A DNA stretch of 64,000 nt from Paludisphaera soli (GTDB lineage Bacteria > Planctomycetota > Planctomycetia > Isosphaerales > Isosphaeraceae), in NCBI RefSeq assembly GCF_011064595.1, contig NZ_JAALJI010000014.1, forward strand, positions 62,001-126,000. The letters run 5' to 3'. Every line of letters starts with the position of its first letter. Within the stretch, counting starts at the first letter, position 1. Both the position numbers and the translations under genes were made by a program. Shown in pieces: positions 48,597-57,979 of the stretch. A model generated the notes under the pieces. It worked only from the letters and a program-made list of their open reading frames with translations. It made no database searches and was not told where the DNA came from.

Positions 48597-51147
48597 ACAA
48601 GAACTCATTCGAGTTGAGGAGCTGCTGGCAAAGGTTCGCGAGCGACGCCCGTTCGGGGTCCTTCCGGTTCGGGTCGCGTGCGAGTTCGACCCGCTGGGCG
48701 GCGAGGAAGTCGCGGGACGCCGCCACCTCCTCGTCCGAGGGTGGGCGTCGATAGATCGCCCGCCAGGCGGCGGCGATGCGACGATCCCGGGCGGACGGCT
48801 CCTCGCCCGGCGTCTCGTCCACGAGCCTCCCCGCGAGCGACTCGGCGTGCTTCAGGACGAACTCCCCGTTCATCAGCATGAGCGCCTGGGGAGCCGACGT
48901 CGCCTCGATCCTTCGTTCGCAGTTCACGCTCATGACGGGCGCGTCGAAGGTCGTCAGGAACGAGATCGGTCGGGAGCGTCGCGATTGGAGATAGACGCTG
49001 CGGCGCGGCGAGTCTCCCATCGCGTTCACGAGGCCGACGGAGTCCTCGACGACCGAAATGGATGGGCCGAAGAGTTGCCGATCGAGGCGTCCGGAAGTCT
49101 GCAACACCGCGTCTCGGATCGACTCCGCGTCGAGCCTGCGGACCGGGAAGCGACTGAGGAGTGCGGCGTCGCCGTCCAGCCGGTCCCGGAGCGAGTCGCG
49201 GAGGGAGGACTGGCGATAGACGCTCGAAGTCATGATCAGCCGATGGACCTTCTTCAGGCTCCACCCCGAGTCGGCCAGCTCGGACGCCAGCCAATCGAGA
49301 AGCTCGGGATGCGTCGGCTTGCCGCCTAGGGCGCCGAAATCGCCGGGCGTCTCCACGATCCCGCGGCCGAAGTGGTGCATCCAGATCCGGTTGGCGAGCG
49401 TGCGGCCCGTCAACGGGTGTCGGCCGCTCGTCACATGGCGTGCGAAGGCCAGGCGGCGGCCGGTGCTGGCGGCGTCGGGAACGGCGTCGACGATCTCGAA
49501 TCGGGCCCCTTCCGGGGCCGCGATGGTGAGATCGCCCGGGGTCACCGATCGGGTCGGCTGACGGTGGTCGCCGCGGTGGAAGACCTTCGTCTCCGGCCGA
49601 ACGCCCGACGTTTCGTCGAGAACGCCGACGAAGTCCTCGACCGGCTTCTCGGCTCGCTTCGCCGCCACGACCTCGTTGTCCTTTTTCAGCTCCTCGGCCG
49701 CCTTGGCGTTGTATTGATAAAGGACCCCGGCGGTGATGTTCAGGCTGGGGTTGCTTGCGATCAGGGCCTTCTGCTCGTCGCTACGCTTTTCCTCGGGGGT
49801 CGAGAGCGTTTCCCGGAGGCGGGCCTGAAGCGGCTCGGCGAACTTCTTCAGCTCGACCTCGAGCGCCTCGGCGAGGAATTTGTCCGTCTTCTCCTGCACG
49901 GCCTTCTGGAGGACGGCGGCTTCCGCCTCGACGGTCGCGGCCCTCTCGCGGTCGGCCGCCGTATAGAGCGAGACCAGACGTTGACCGGGACGACGCCAGT
50001 GGGCCGGGTCCAGGGCCGGTTCGAAGACGGCGCGGAGGCGGTAGTAATCCTCCTGGGAGATGGGATCGTAGCGGTGATCATGACACTGGGCGCAGCCGAC
50101 GGTCAGGCCCAGGATAGTCGAGGCGACGACCTTGAGCGCATCGGCGACGACCTGATTCGAGGCCAATTCGAGATCACCGCCGCCGTTCGAGGTCCCGTCC
50201 GCGACCATTCGCAGAAAGCCGGTGGCGGCGAGGATCTCGATCTCGTCGGCCGACAGGCCGTCGCGGCGGTCGACGAGTTCGTCGCCGGCGAGCTGCTCTA
50301 CGATGAACCGATCGAGGGGCTTGTCGGCGTTGAGCGAACGGATCACGTAATCGCGATATTTGTACGCGTAGGGCCGAGGCGTGTCGGCGCTGCCGTCGCC
50401 GTCGGAGTCGGAATAGCCGACGACGTCCAGCCAGTGACGCCCCCATCGTTCCCCGTAATGGGGGCTGGCGAGGAGTCGATCGATGAGCCGATCGTAGGCG
50501 TCGTCGTTCGGATCGTCGAGGAACGCCTGCACTTCCTCGGTCGTGGGCGGCAGCCCCGTGAGATCGAAGGTCGCCCGCCGGATCAAGGTCCTGCGGTCGG
50601 CTTCGGGGGAGAGATCGAGTCCCTTCTCGCGAAGCTTGGCAAGGATGAAGGCGTCGATCGAGGTTCGCGCGGGGGTCGCTTCTGCGGGTCGCGGAGGGGT
50701 CGGTTTGCGGATCGGCTGGTAGGCCCAGACCGCGCGATCCTCGGGCGTGATCGGGAGCCCCGGCGGGAGCTGGTCCGGCTCCTCGCGGATCGTGGGCGCC
50801 CCGGCGGCGATCCAACGCTCGATGACGGCGATCTGCTCGGCGGGGACTTTCTTCTCCCCGGGGGGCATCTCGCCCTCCTGCATCCGGACGAGGAGGTAGC
50901 TCGCGTCGGGATCTCCGGCGACCATGGCCGGGCCGCTCGTCCCGCCCTTCTCGGCGAACCGCCTGAGCCGAAGGTCGAGCTCCCCCTTCGTCGCCTCGCC
51001 TCCGTGACAGTCCAGGCAGTAGGTCCTCAGGATGGGCCGGACGTCTTTCTCGAAGGTCGAAGGTTCCTCACACCGTCCGGGCGCGCCCGCCAAGGTGGAG
51101 AGAATCACGGCCAAACCCATTGAACTCGCACTTCCAACGCGCGCCAT
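48586..51147 (-). CDS. Planctomycete cytochrome DUF1549/DUF1553 protein (PSD1-type)
   Basis: An 853-residue exported protein. After a signal peptide comes a planctomycete cytochrome C domain with one heme motif CLDCHGGE (about residue 44-50), the DUF1549 region with DAFILAKLREKGLDLSPEADR and TFDLTGLPPTTEEV, a second CxxCH (GCAQCHDHRYDPISQEDYY) and DUF1553 at the C terminus (HPLTGRTLANRIWMHHFGRG, then FGALGGKPTHPELLDWLA). The function is unknown; involvement in polysaccharide or sulfated-sugar metabolism has been proposed from genomic context. A GAGGAAA site seven bases upstream fixes the start. The next gene (DUF1501) starts before this one ends. Confidence 0.92.
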   Translation of the reverse strand: MARVGSASSMGLAVILSTLAGAPGRCEEPSTFEKDVRPILRTYCLDCHGGEATKGELDLRLRRFAEKGGTSGPAMVAGDPDASYLLVRMQEGEMPPGEKKVPAEQIAVIERWIAAGAPTIREEPDQLPPGLPITPEDRAVWAYQPIRKPTPPRPAEATPARTSIDAFILAKLREKGLDLSPEADRRTLIRRATFDLTGLPPTTEEVQAFLDDPNDDAYDRLIDRLLASPHYGERWGRHWLDVVGYSDSDGDGSADTPRPYAYKYRDYVIRSLNADKPLDRFIVEQLAGDELVDRRDGLSADEIEILAATGFLRMVADGTSNGGGDLELASNQVVADALKVVASTILGLTVGCAQCHDHRYDPISQEDYYRLRAVFEPALDPAHWRRPGQRLVSLYTAADRERAATVEAEAAVLQKAVQEKTDKFLAEALEVELKKFAEPLQARLRETLSTPEEKRSDEQKALIASNPSLNITAGVLYQYNAKAAEELKKDNEVVAAKRAEKPVEDFVGVLDETSGVRPETKVFHRGDHRQPTRSVTPGDLTIAAPEGARFEIVDAVPDAASTGRRLAFARHVTSGRHPLTGRTLANRIWMHHFGRGIVETPGDFGALGGKPTHPELLDWLASELADSGWSLKKVHRLIMTSSVYRQSSLRDSLRDRLDGDAALLSRFPVRRLDAESIRDAVLQTSGRLDRQLFGPSISVVEDSVGLVNAMGDSPRRSVYLQSRRSRPISFLTTFDAPVMSVNCERRIEATSAPQALMLMNGEFVLKHAESLAGRLVDETPGEEPSARDRRIAAAWRAIYRRPPSDEEVAASRDFLAAQRVELARDPNRKDPERASLANLCQQLLNSNEFLYVD

Positions 51148-51472
51148 GATGTTTCCTCGGGCTGGCAGGGCCACATCAACTTCGCGGTGAGGACCATGCT
51201 ACGCAGGGACTCGTTGAATTATTGTTCAACGGAGCGTCCGGCACAACCCCTGGTCTTGCGGCTCGCTCACCGTCGTCAGTCGTTCGAGCGAGCCAGCTCA
51301 CGGGCTCCGGAGGTTCGGGGGCCGAGGACCGCATTGACGGAGTGGCTTCGGATGGATGGGAAGTACCGGAAACGAGGGCCGGAGCGGCGTGGGTTGGAGA
51401 TTGGTCGGGGCGTGGTAAAGCGAAAGCCCCTCGGCGCGAGAGCCGAGGGGCTTGGGGCAAGGCGTTCGACGA
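51148..51472. other. Gap between the PSD1 gene and the sdh operon
   Basis: About 325 bases. It carries the sdh terminator (separate entry) close to sdhB and the promoter side of the planctomycete cytochrome gene. A short AT-rich stretch (ttgaattattgttcaac, 51214-51230) is itself a partial inverted repeat (gttgaa/ttcaac). No gene seen. Confidence 0.4.
51424..51453 (-). terminator. Hairpin terminator after sdhB
   Basis: A 12-bp stem (51424-51435 with 51442-51453) and a 6-base loop, 20 bases beyond the sdhB stop on the minus strand. On that strand the second arm is followed by TTTCGCTTT, a weak T-rich tail. Confidence 0.75.
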
Positions 51473-52282
51473 TCAGCCGGCGCCGCCGGCCGCGGCGGAC
51501 GCCCGGGGACGCTTGAGGCTGGCCTTCAGGTAATCGCGATTGAGCCTCGCGATGAAGGCCATGCTGATCTCCTTGGGGCAGACGGCCTCGCACTCGCCGT
51601 GGTTGGTGCAGTTACCAAAGCCTTCGCCGTCGGCCTGGTCGATCATCGCCAGGACCCGGGAGTCCTTCTCGGGGGCCCCTTGGGGCAGCAGGTTGAGGTG
51701 CTCGGCCTTGGCCGCGACGAAGAGCATCGCCGAGGCGTTCGGGCAGGCGGCCACGCAGGCGCCGCAGCCGATGCACGCGGCCGCGTCCATCGACAGGTCG
51801 GCGTCGTACTTGGGCACGGGGATGTTGTTGGCCTCCGGGGCGTTGCCGGTGCGGACGGAGATGTAACCGCCCGCGGCGACGATGCGGTCGAAGGCGCTCC
51901 GGTCGACCATCAGGTCTTTGACCACCGGGAAGGCCGAGGCTCGCCACGGCTCGATCGTCAAGGAGTCCCCGTCCTGGAAGCTCCGCATGTGGAGCTGGCA
52001 GGCGGTGGTGGCCTTGCGCGGGCCGTGCGGGCTGCCGTTGACGACCACGCCGCACTGTCCGCAGATGCCCTCGCGACAGTCGTGGTCGAAGGCGATCGGC
52101 TCGCGACCCGACTTGATCAGCCGCTCGTTGACGACGTCGAGCATCTCCAGGAACGACATGTCGGTGCTGATGTCGCGGGCTTCGTCTTTATAGGTCTCGA
52201 ACCGGCCCGCGTCGCCCCGATTCCTCTGCCGCCACACGTTCAGGGTCAGGTTCAGGAGCTTCTCTTCGCCATGTCCGGCCAT
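51473..52282 (-). CDS. sdhB: Succinate dehydrogenase/fumarate reductase iron-sulfur subunit
   Basis: A 269-residue iron-sulfur subunit transferring electrons between the flavin and the membrane quinone site. The 2Fe-2S cluster ligands are [13 protein letters not shown] plus TTACQLHM; the 4Fe-4S and 3Fe-4S ligands are in [15 protein letters not shown] and [16 protein letters not shown]. All family cysteines are visible. The C-terminal tail is Ala/Pro-rich. It is the third gene of sdhCAB, 60 bases after sdhA, and is followed by a hairpin. Confidence 0.95.
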   Translation of the reverse strand: MAGHGEEKLLNLTLNVWRQRNRGDAGRFETYKDEARDISTDMSFLEMLDVVNERLIKSGREPIAFDHDCREGICGQCGVVVNGSPHGPRKATTACQLHMRSFQDGDSLTIEPWRASAFPVVKDLMVDRSAFDRIVAAGGYISVRTGNAPEANNIPVPKYDADLSMDAAACIGCGACVAACPNASAMLFVAAKAEHLNLLPQGAPEKDSRVLAMIDQADGEGFGNCTNHGECEAVCPKEISMAFIARLNRDYLKASLKRPRASAAAGGAG

Positions 52283-52342
52283 CGCGGATCCTCTCGGAGA
52301 AATCGCGGGTGAGAATGGAGTTCGCCACGATCCGGCGCCCCG

Positions 52343-54259
52343 TTACTTGTAGCTGCGCGTCTGCAGGTGGACGTTCTCGAACGTCAACGGCTCGACGTGG
52401 CGGACCGGCGTCGAGTCTTCTCCGGTGTATTCCCAGGCGGCGACATGGCAGAAATTCTCGTCGTCGCGACGGGCCTCGTGGTCCGGGGTCTGGTATTCCT
52501 CGCGGAAGTGGGCTCCGCAGGATTCCCGACGCTCCAGTGCGTCGAGGCAGAGGAGCTGGCCGAGCTCGATCAGGTCGGCCACGCGTCCCGCCTTCTCCAG
52601 CGACTGATTGATCTCACCGTCCGTGCCAGGGACCCGGACCCCCTTCCAGAACTCCTCCTTGAGCGCGGGCAGCTCGACCAGGGCCTTCTTCAGGCCCTCC
52701 TCGGAGCGTCCCATGCCGCTGTAGTTCCACATGATCTTGCCGAGTTCGCGGTGGAAGTCGTCGGCCGTCCGATCGCCGTTGATCCCCAGCAGCCGCTTCG
52801 AGCGTTCAGCGACCTCGGCCCGAGCCTCCTGGAACGCGGGGTGATCGATCCCCACCTTGTCAAAGGTCCGAACGGTGCCGAAGTAGTTGCCTAGCGTGTA
52901 GGGGATGACGAAGTAGCCGTCGGCGAGCCCTTGCATGAGCGCGCTGGCGCCCAGGCGATTCGCGCCGTGGTCGGAGAAGTTGGCCTCCCCGAGCACGAAC
53001 AGACCTTCGATCGTGCTCATGAGGTGGTAGTCCACCCACAGGCCGCCCATCGTATAGTGCGACGCGGGATAGATCCGCATCGGCGACTTGTATGGGTCCT
53101 CGTCGGTGATCCGCTCGTACATGTCGAACAGGTTGCCGTACCGCTCGCGGATCGTGTCGACGCCGAGGCGATTGATCGCGTCGGCGAAGTCGAGATAGAC
53201 GCCGAAGCCCGTCTTGCCGACCCCGCGTCCCTCGTCGCAGACCTCCTTGGCGGCGCGCGAGGAGATGTCTCGGGGCGAGAGGTTGCCGAAGGCCGGATAC
53301 TTGCGCTCCAGGTAGTAGTCCCGCTCGTCCTCGGGGATCTGGTCGGGCGCCCGCTTGTCGCCCCGGGCCTTCGGTACCCAGATGCGGCCGTCGTTGCGGA
53401 GCGACTCCGACATCAGGGTCAGCTTGCTCTGGTGGTCGCCGGTCACCGGGATGCAGGTCGGGTGGATCTGCGTGTAGCAGGGGTTGGCGAAGGCCGCCCC
53501 CTTCTTGTACGCCCGCCAGATCGCCGTGCAGTTCGCGCCCTTGGCGTAGGTCGCCAGGTAGAAGACCGTGCCGTAGCCTCCCGTCGCCAGGATGACGGCG
53601 TCGGCCGCGTGCGACTCGATCTCACCCGTCTCCAGGTTCCGGACCACGATCCCTCGCGCCTTCCCCTCGACCTTGACGACCTGCTGCATCTCGTGCCGCG
53701 TGTACATCTTCACCGCGCCCAGGCCGACCTGCCGCTCCAGCGCCTGATAGGCTCCGAGGAGGAGCTGCTGACCGGTCTGGCCGCGGGCGTAGAAGGTCCG
53801 CGAGACCTGGGCCCCTCCGAACGAGCGGTTCGCCAGCAGGCCGCTGTACTCGCGCGCGAACGGCACGCCCTGGGCGACGCACTGGTCGATGATGTTGACC
53901 GACACCTCGGCCAGGCGATGGACGTTGGCCTCGCGGGCGCGGAAGTCGCCGCCCTTGATGGTGTCGTAGAAGAGGCGCTGGACGCTGTCGCCGTCGTTCT
54001 GGTAGTTCTTGGCGGCGTTGATGCCGCCCTGGGCGGCGATCGAGTGCGCCCGCCGGGGGCTGTCCTGGTAGCAGAAGCAGGAGACCTGATAGCCGAGCTC
54101 GGCCAGCGAGGCGGCGGCCGAGGCCCCGGCGAGTCCCGATCCCACGACGATCACGGAATACTTCCGCTTGTTCGCCGGGTTGATCAGCTTCATGTCGAAC
54201 TTATGCTGCGTCCACTTGGTCTCCAGCGGACCGGGAGGGACGTTCGATTTCAGTTCCAC
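52343..54259 (-). CDS. sdhA: Succinate dehydrogenase/fumarate reductase flavoprotein subunit
   Basis: A 638-residue catalytic FAD subunit. It has an N-terminal FAD motif ([20 protein letters not shown]), the covalent FAD His in [20 protein letters not shown], the substrate-binding [13 protein letters not shown] region, [20 protein letters not shown] and a late [12 protein letters not shown] with catalytic Arg nearby. The long insert around [18 protein letters not shown] and the total length are the Bacteroides/Bacillus-like subtype, found in enzymes acting either as succinate dehydrogenase or fumarate reductase. Sequence alone does not decide direction. Middle gene of sdhCAB, 13 bases after sdhC. 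Confidence 0.95.
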   Translation of the reverse strand: MELKSNVPPGPLETKWTQHKFDMKLINPANKRKYSVIVVGSGLAGASAAASLAELGYQVSCFCYQDSPRRAHSIAAQGGINAAKNYQNDGDSVQRLFYDTIKGGDFRAREANVHRLAEVSVNIIDQCVAQGVPFAREYSGLLANRSFGGAQVSRTFYARGQTGQQLLLGAYQALERQVGLGAVKMYTRHEMQQVVKVEGKARGIVVRNLETGEIESHAADAVILATGGYGTVFYLATYAKGANCTAIWRAYKKGAAFANPCYTQIHPTCIPVTGDHQSKLTLMSESLRNDGRIWVPKARGDKRAPDQIPEDERDYYLERKYPAFGNLSPRDISSRAAKEVCDEGRGVGKTGFGVYLDFADAINRLGVDTIRERYGNLFDMYERITDEDPYKSPMRIYPASHYTMGGLWVDYHLMSTIEGLFVLGEANFSDHGANRLGASALMQGLADGYFVIPYTLGNYFGTVRTFDKVGIDHPAFQEARAEVAERSKRLLGINGDRTADDFHRELGKIMWNYSGMGRSEEGLKKALVELPALKEEFWKGVRVPGTDGEINQSLEKAGRVADLIELGQLLCLDALERRESCGAHFREEYQTPDHEARRDDENFCHVAAWEYTGEDSTPVRHVEPLTFENVHLQTRSYK

Positions 54260-54272
54260 GTTCGAGCTCCGA

Positions 54273-54977
54273 TCACAGATGGAGGACGCCGGTCAGGACG
54301 GCGAGGGGGACGGTCGCGAAACCCACCGTGACCAGGATGGTGAAGATCGTGGCGACCGTCCGGCCCAGCGACCCGTAACGTCCCTCCGGGAGGCCGAGGG
54401 TCAGCATCATGCTCCAGACGCCGTGCCACAGGTGGAACGCCAGCATGGCCATCGCGGCGATATAGATGAGGCCGTTCACCCCGCCGAGTCCGGTCACCAG
54501 GTTGTGATACACGGCGCCTTCCTCGTAATCCGGATGCACCGTCCCGGTCGTCAGGTGGAGGATGTGATAGACGATGAACGCCAGGAGCAGGGGCCCGGTG
54601 AGAGTCATCGACCGCGAGGCGTAGCTCGACTCGCGCCACTTCCGCTGCCGGTAGCCCTTCGGCCGCGCCGTGTTGTTTCGACGCGTGAGGGCCAGGTACG
54701 CGAAGATGTGCATACCCACGAGCCCCAGCAGGCCGAGCCGGACCCCCCAGAGAAGCGCGGGCTCCTTGTGGAGCAGCGCCCCGTAGGCGTCGAGCGCCTC
54801 GGCCCCTTGATAGGCCTGGAGGTTGCCGAGCATGTGGCCCAGGGCGAACAGGGAGAGGAAGACGCCGGAGAACGCCATGATCAGCTTCAGCCCGATCGAC
54901 GAGGTCAAGAACCTCTGGAGGCGCGATCGGGGGGCCGGCCTCCGTCCGGCGGCGGGACTCGAGGCAACCACGCTCAT
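54273..54977 (-). CDS. sdhC: Succinate dehydrogenase cytochrome b subunit
   Basis: A 234-residue single-chain membrane anchor with five hydrophobic segments ([87 protein letters not shown]). Histidines in four of them (LGHMLG, GMHIFA, YHILHL, FHLWHG) are positioned to bind two b-type hemes, as in the Bacillus/Wolinella type with fused C and D subunits. First gene of sdhCAB, with about 200 upstream bases before the epimerase gene that should contain the sdh promoter. Confidence 0.92.
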   Translation of the reverse strand: MSVVASSPAAGRRPAPRSRLQRFLTSSIGLKLIMAFSGVFLSLFALGHMLGNLQAYQGAEALDAYGALLHKEPALLWGVRLGLLGLVGMHIFAYLALTRRNNTARPKGYRQRKWRESSYASRSMTLTGPLLLAFIVYHILHLTTGTVHPDYEEGAVYHNLVTGLGGVNGLIYIAAMAMLAFHLWHGVWSMMLTLGLPEGRYGSLGRTVATIFTILVTVGFATVPLAVLTGVLHL

Positions 54978-55176
54978 TTCGTGTTCCTATTCAACGAGGA
55001 AAAGGGCCGGTGGGACGCCGAGGCGACGACGCCTCCGGCTCGACGAATCGAGGTCGACGCGGACGGAGGGGGCCCGTTCCGCGCTTTCGCTTCATTCTAT
55101 GCAGGGAGGTCCAGCCCGGGGAGGAATCGCCCCCACGATCGAGGCCTACAGGCGCCTCGATCCGGGCGGAAGGCTG

Positions 55177-55596
55177 TCAGTGCGGCTCCTTCACGACCTC
55201 GCAAAGCTCGGTCAGGACGCCGAACGTGCTTTTGGGATGGACGAAGGCGATCTGGAGGTGGTGCGACCCGGCGCGAGGCTTCTCGTCGACCATCCGCAGC
55301 CCTTTCGCCTTCACGTCGGCGATGCGGGCCTCGATGTCCTCGACTTCCAGAGCCACGTGGTGCAGGCCCTCGCCCTTCTTCTCCAGGAAGGCGGCCACGG
55401 TGCTCGTCGGGTCGGTCGGCTCGAGCAGCTCCATCCGTACGTCGCCGATCCGGAAGAAGCCGACCTTGACCTTCTGGTCGGCCACGACCTCCTCGCCCTC
55501 GAAGACGGCGCCGAGGACGTTGGTGTAGTAGTCCTTCTGGGCCTCGATCGACCGCACGGCGATCCCGATGTGGTTGACGGCCTTGACGGGCGTCAT
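55177..55596 (-). CDS. mce: Methylmalonyl-CoA epimerase
   Basis: A 139-residue vicinal-oxygen-chelate protein converting (2S)- and (2R)-methylmalonyl-CoA. The family metal-site residues fit: AVNHIGIAVRSIEAQKDYY with the first His, the central VRMELLEPT with Glu, LHHVALEVEDIEA with the second His and TELCEV near the end. Length equals that of known epimerases (about 135-150). The start follows AAGGAG. It is the last gene of the minus-strand transcarboxylase-type set, 76 bases after the biotin carrier gene. Confidence 0.95.
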   Translation of the reverse strand: MTPVKAVNHIGIAVRSIEAQKDYYTNVLGAVFEGEEVVADQKVKVGFFRIGDVRMELLEPTDPTSTVAAFLEKKGEGLHHVALEVEDIEARIADVKAKGLRMVDEKPRAGSHHLQIAFVHPKSTFGVLTELCEVVKEPH

Positions 55597-55672
55597 GACT
55601 GGCTCCTTGAAACGTCCCCGATCGGCGCCGGAAGGCGGCGGACGCATCGACCGCCGCCCGGCCCGGCCGGGG

Positions 55673-56053
55673 TTATTCGAATTCGATGAGGACCTGTCCC
55701 TGCTTCACGGCGTCGCCGGCGGCGACGTTGATCTTGGCGATCTTGCCGGCCGCGGGGGCCGTGATCGAGGTCTCCATCTTCATCGCTTCGATGACGACGA
55801 GCACCTCGTGGGGCTGGATCTTGGCCCCCACCTGCGCCTCGACGCGCGACACGGTCCCGGCGAACGGGCTGCGGCAGACCTTGGTCTCGTCGCCCACGGT
55901 CTCGACGGCGAGGGAAGGGGCGGGTGCCACGGGTGAGGCCGGCACGCGGACCTGGCCGATCGGCGGGACGAAGCCGGGCTTCGCCCGCTCGGGTTCCGAA
56001 ACCTCGACGTCGACCTCGTACAGCTTCCCGTCTACGGTGATCTTGAGTTTCAA
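55673..56053 (-). CDS. Biotin carrier protein (transcarboxylase 1.3S-like)
   Basis: A 126-residue biotin-accepting protein: N-terminal beta/linker segment (KLKITVDGKLYEVDVEVSEP), a Pro/Ala hinge (about 35-50), then a biotinyl domain with SPFAGTVSRVEAQVGAKI and the biotinylation site EAMKMETSI (Lys in MKM). Length matches Propionibacterium 1.3S (123 aa), much shorter than full AccB/PycA fusions. The start overlaps the stop of the preceding small gene (ATGA), so they are coupled. It serves both carboxyltransferases upstream. Confidence 0.93.
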   Translation of the reverse strand: MKLKITVDGKLYEVDVEVSEPERAKPGFVPPIGQVRVPASPVAPAPSLAVETVGDETKVCRSPFAGTVSRVEAQVGAKIQPHEVLVVIEAMKMETSITAPAAGKIAKINVAAGDAVKQGQVLIEFE

Positions 56054-56382
56054 GGCTGACTCCTCGCCGTGCTCAGGGCGTGCGACGCCTGGATGGTGAC
56101 CCGGCCTTGCTGGGCCCAGGCGGCGGAGCCGAGCAACTGAATCTGCCGGATGTGGGCTTTCTTGCCGAGGAAGGCCGCGATCGCCGCGCCGATGACGAGG
56201 ATCGTCTCATCGCTCAGCACCGGGCCGTCCCGAGTCGGTTCCCCGGCCGAGGCCGAGTTCGAGGAGGGGCGGGGGGCGGCCGCCTCGAGGGCGGCGATCC
56301 GCTCGCCCATGCGGGCGAGTTCGGCCTGGATCGCGGCCAGGGCGCTCGCGACGTCGGCCAGGCTGGGCGTCTCCGTTTTCAT
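56050..56382 (-). CDS. Small accessory subunit of biotin carboxyltransferase
   Basis: A 110-residue protein: helical coiled N terminus (SLADVASALAAIQAELARMG), a hinge, then a conserved-looking C-terminal block (ETILVIGAAIAAFLGKKAHI, RQIQLLGSAAWAQQGRVTI). Small proteins with this block sit between carboxyltransferase and biotin-carrier genes in methylmalonyl-CoA decarboxylase and transcarboxylase clusters, like the OadG/delta-type partners. The hydrophobic LVIGAAIAAFLG may be a short membrane or interface helix. Position: 15 bases after the 12S-like gene and overlapping the biotin carrier gene by four bases. Confidence 0.8.
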   Translation of the reverse strand: MKTETPSLADVASALAAIQAELARMGERIAALEAAAPRPSSNSASAGEPTRDGPVLSDETILVIGAAIAAFLGKKAHIRQIQLLGSAAWAQQGRVTIQASHALSTARSQP

Positions 56383-56397
56383 GGGTCTCGCTCCAGC

Positions 56398-57957
56398 TCA
56401 GAGGGGGATCAGGCCGTGTTTCTTGGGCGGCCGCTGTTCGCGCTTGGTGCTGAGGTACTCGAGCGCCTGCGCCAGGTGGCGCCGCGTATCGGCCGGCTCG
56501 ATGATATCGTCGACCAGGCGGCGTCCGGCGGACGCGAAGGGCGACGAGAAGGTCGCCTTGTACTGCTGAATCAGCTCGGCCCGCTTGGCGGCCTTGTCCT
56601 CGGCCTGGTCCATCTCCTTGCGGAAGACGATCTCCACGGCCCCTTCGGCGCCCATTACCGCGACCTCGGCCGTCGGCCACGCGAACACCCGGTCGGCGCC
56701 CAGGTCCTTCGATCCCATCGCCAGGTGCGCCCCGCCGTAAGACTTGCGGAGGATCACCTGGATCTTCGGGACGGTGGTCGCCGAGTACGCGAACAGCAGC
56801 TTCGCCCCATGGCGGATGATGCCGCCGTACTCCTGCTGGACGCCGGGGAGGAACCCGGGGACGTCGACGAACGTCACCAGCGGGATGTTGAATGCGTTGC
56901 AGAACCGGATGAACCGGCTCCCCTTGGTCGACGCGTTGATGTCGATGGCGCCGGAGAGGACCTGGGGCTGATTCGCCACGATCCCCACCGGACGCCCCAG
57001 GATCCGGGCGAAGCCGACGACCATGTTCATGGCGTAGCCGGCCTGGACCTCCAGGAAGTCCCCCTGGTCGACCACCGCGGCGACGACCTTCCGCACGTCG
57101 TAGGCCTGCTTCGGCTCGACGGGGACGATCGTGTTCAGCTCGGGGTTGGGGTCGACGTTGTTCGGGGCCTCGATGCGGGGCGGGTCCTCCAGGTTGTTCG
57201 ACGGCAGGAAGCTCAGGAGCCTCCGGCAGAGGTACAGGGCCTCCTGATCGTCCTCGGCGACGAAGTGGAGGACGCCCGAGTTCCCCATGTGGGAGTCGGC
57301 CCCGCCGAGCGCGTCGGCGCTGATCTGCTCGCCCGTGACCTGCTTGATCACCTGCGGCCCCGTGATGAACATCTGGGCCTTGCGGGTCATGATGATGAAG
57401 TCGGTCAGGGCCGGCGAGTAGGCCGCCCCCCCCGCGCAAGGCCCGCATATCAGGGAGATCTGCGGCACCGCGCCGGACAGCGAGACGTTCGTGAAGAACA
57501 CCTTCCCGTAACCCGAGAGCGAGTCGATCCCCTCCTGGACGCGCGCGCCGCCTGAATCGTTGATGAAGACGAACGGGCTCCCGGTGTGGAGCGACATCTC
57601 CATCACCTCGGCGACCTTCAGCGAGTGGACCTCGCCGGCCGAGCCCCCCAGGACGGTGAAATCCTGGCTCGCCAGGTGGACGAGGCGGCCGTCGATCGAG
57701 GCCGCGCCGGTCACCACGCCGTCGGCCGGGACTTCCTTGCCGAGCATGCCGAACTCGACCTGGCGGTGTCGCGCGAACAGGCCGATCTCCTCGAAGCTCC
57801 CCTCGTCCACCAGGGTTGCGACCCGTTCGCGGGCGGTGAGCTTCCCGTCCTTCTTCTGCTTCTCCAGCCGCGCCGGGCCGCCCCCCTCGCGGATGTGGGC
57901 CCTGGCGGCGCGAAGCTCTTCGACGAGCTTCTCCATCGATTTCGATTCCGTGCTCAT
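56398..57957 (-). CDS. Acyl-CoA carboxyltransferase beta (12S-like)
   Basis: A 519-residue propionyl/methylmalonyl-CoA carboxyltransferase of the crotonase-like two-domain type. Landmarks: VTGAASIDGRLVHLASQDFT, SPFVFINDSGGARVQEGIDS, ISLICGPCAGGAAYSPALTD and the C-terminal carboxybiotin pocket (FVDVPGFLPGVQQEYGGII, then KSYGGAHLAMGSKDLGADR). Length is close to Propionibacterium 12S and PccB. It transfers the carboxyl of methylmalonyl-CoA to biotin, or the reverse. Placed between the 5S-like and small accessory genes, 22 bases from the former. Confidence 0.93.
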   Translation of the reverse strand: MSTESKSMEKLVEELRAARAHIREGGGPARLEKQKKDGKLTARERVATLVDEGSFEEIGLFARHRQVEFGMLGKEVPADGVVTGAASIDGRLVHLASQDFTVLGGSAGEVHSLKVAEVMEMSLHTGSPFVFINDSGGARVQEGIDSLSGYGKVFFTNVSLSGAVPQISLICGPCAGGAAYSPALTDFIIMTRKAQMFITGPQVIKQVTGEQISADALGGADSHMGNSGVLHFVAEDDQEALYLCRRLLSFLPSNNLEDPPRIEAPNNVDPNPELNTIVPVEPKQAYDVRKVVAAVVDQGDFLEVQAGYAMNMVVGFARILGRPVGIVANQPQVLSGAIDINASTKGSRFIRFCNAFNIPLVTFVDVPGFLPGVQQEYGGIIRHGAKLLFAYSATTVPKIQVILRKSYGGAHLAMGSKDLGADRVFAWPTAEVAVMGAEGAVEIVFRKEMDQAEDKAAKRAELIQQYKATFSSPFASAGRRLVDDIIEPADTRRHLAQALEYLSTKREQRPPKKHGLIPL

Positions 57958-57979
57958 GATCGAGTCTCGCTTTCTCGGG

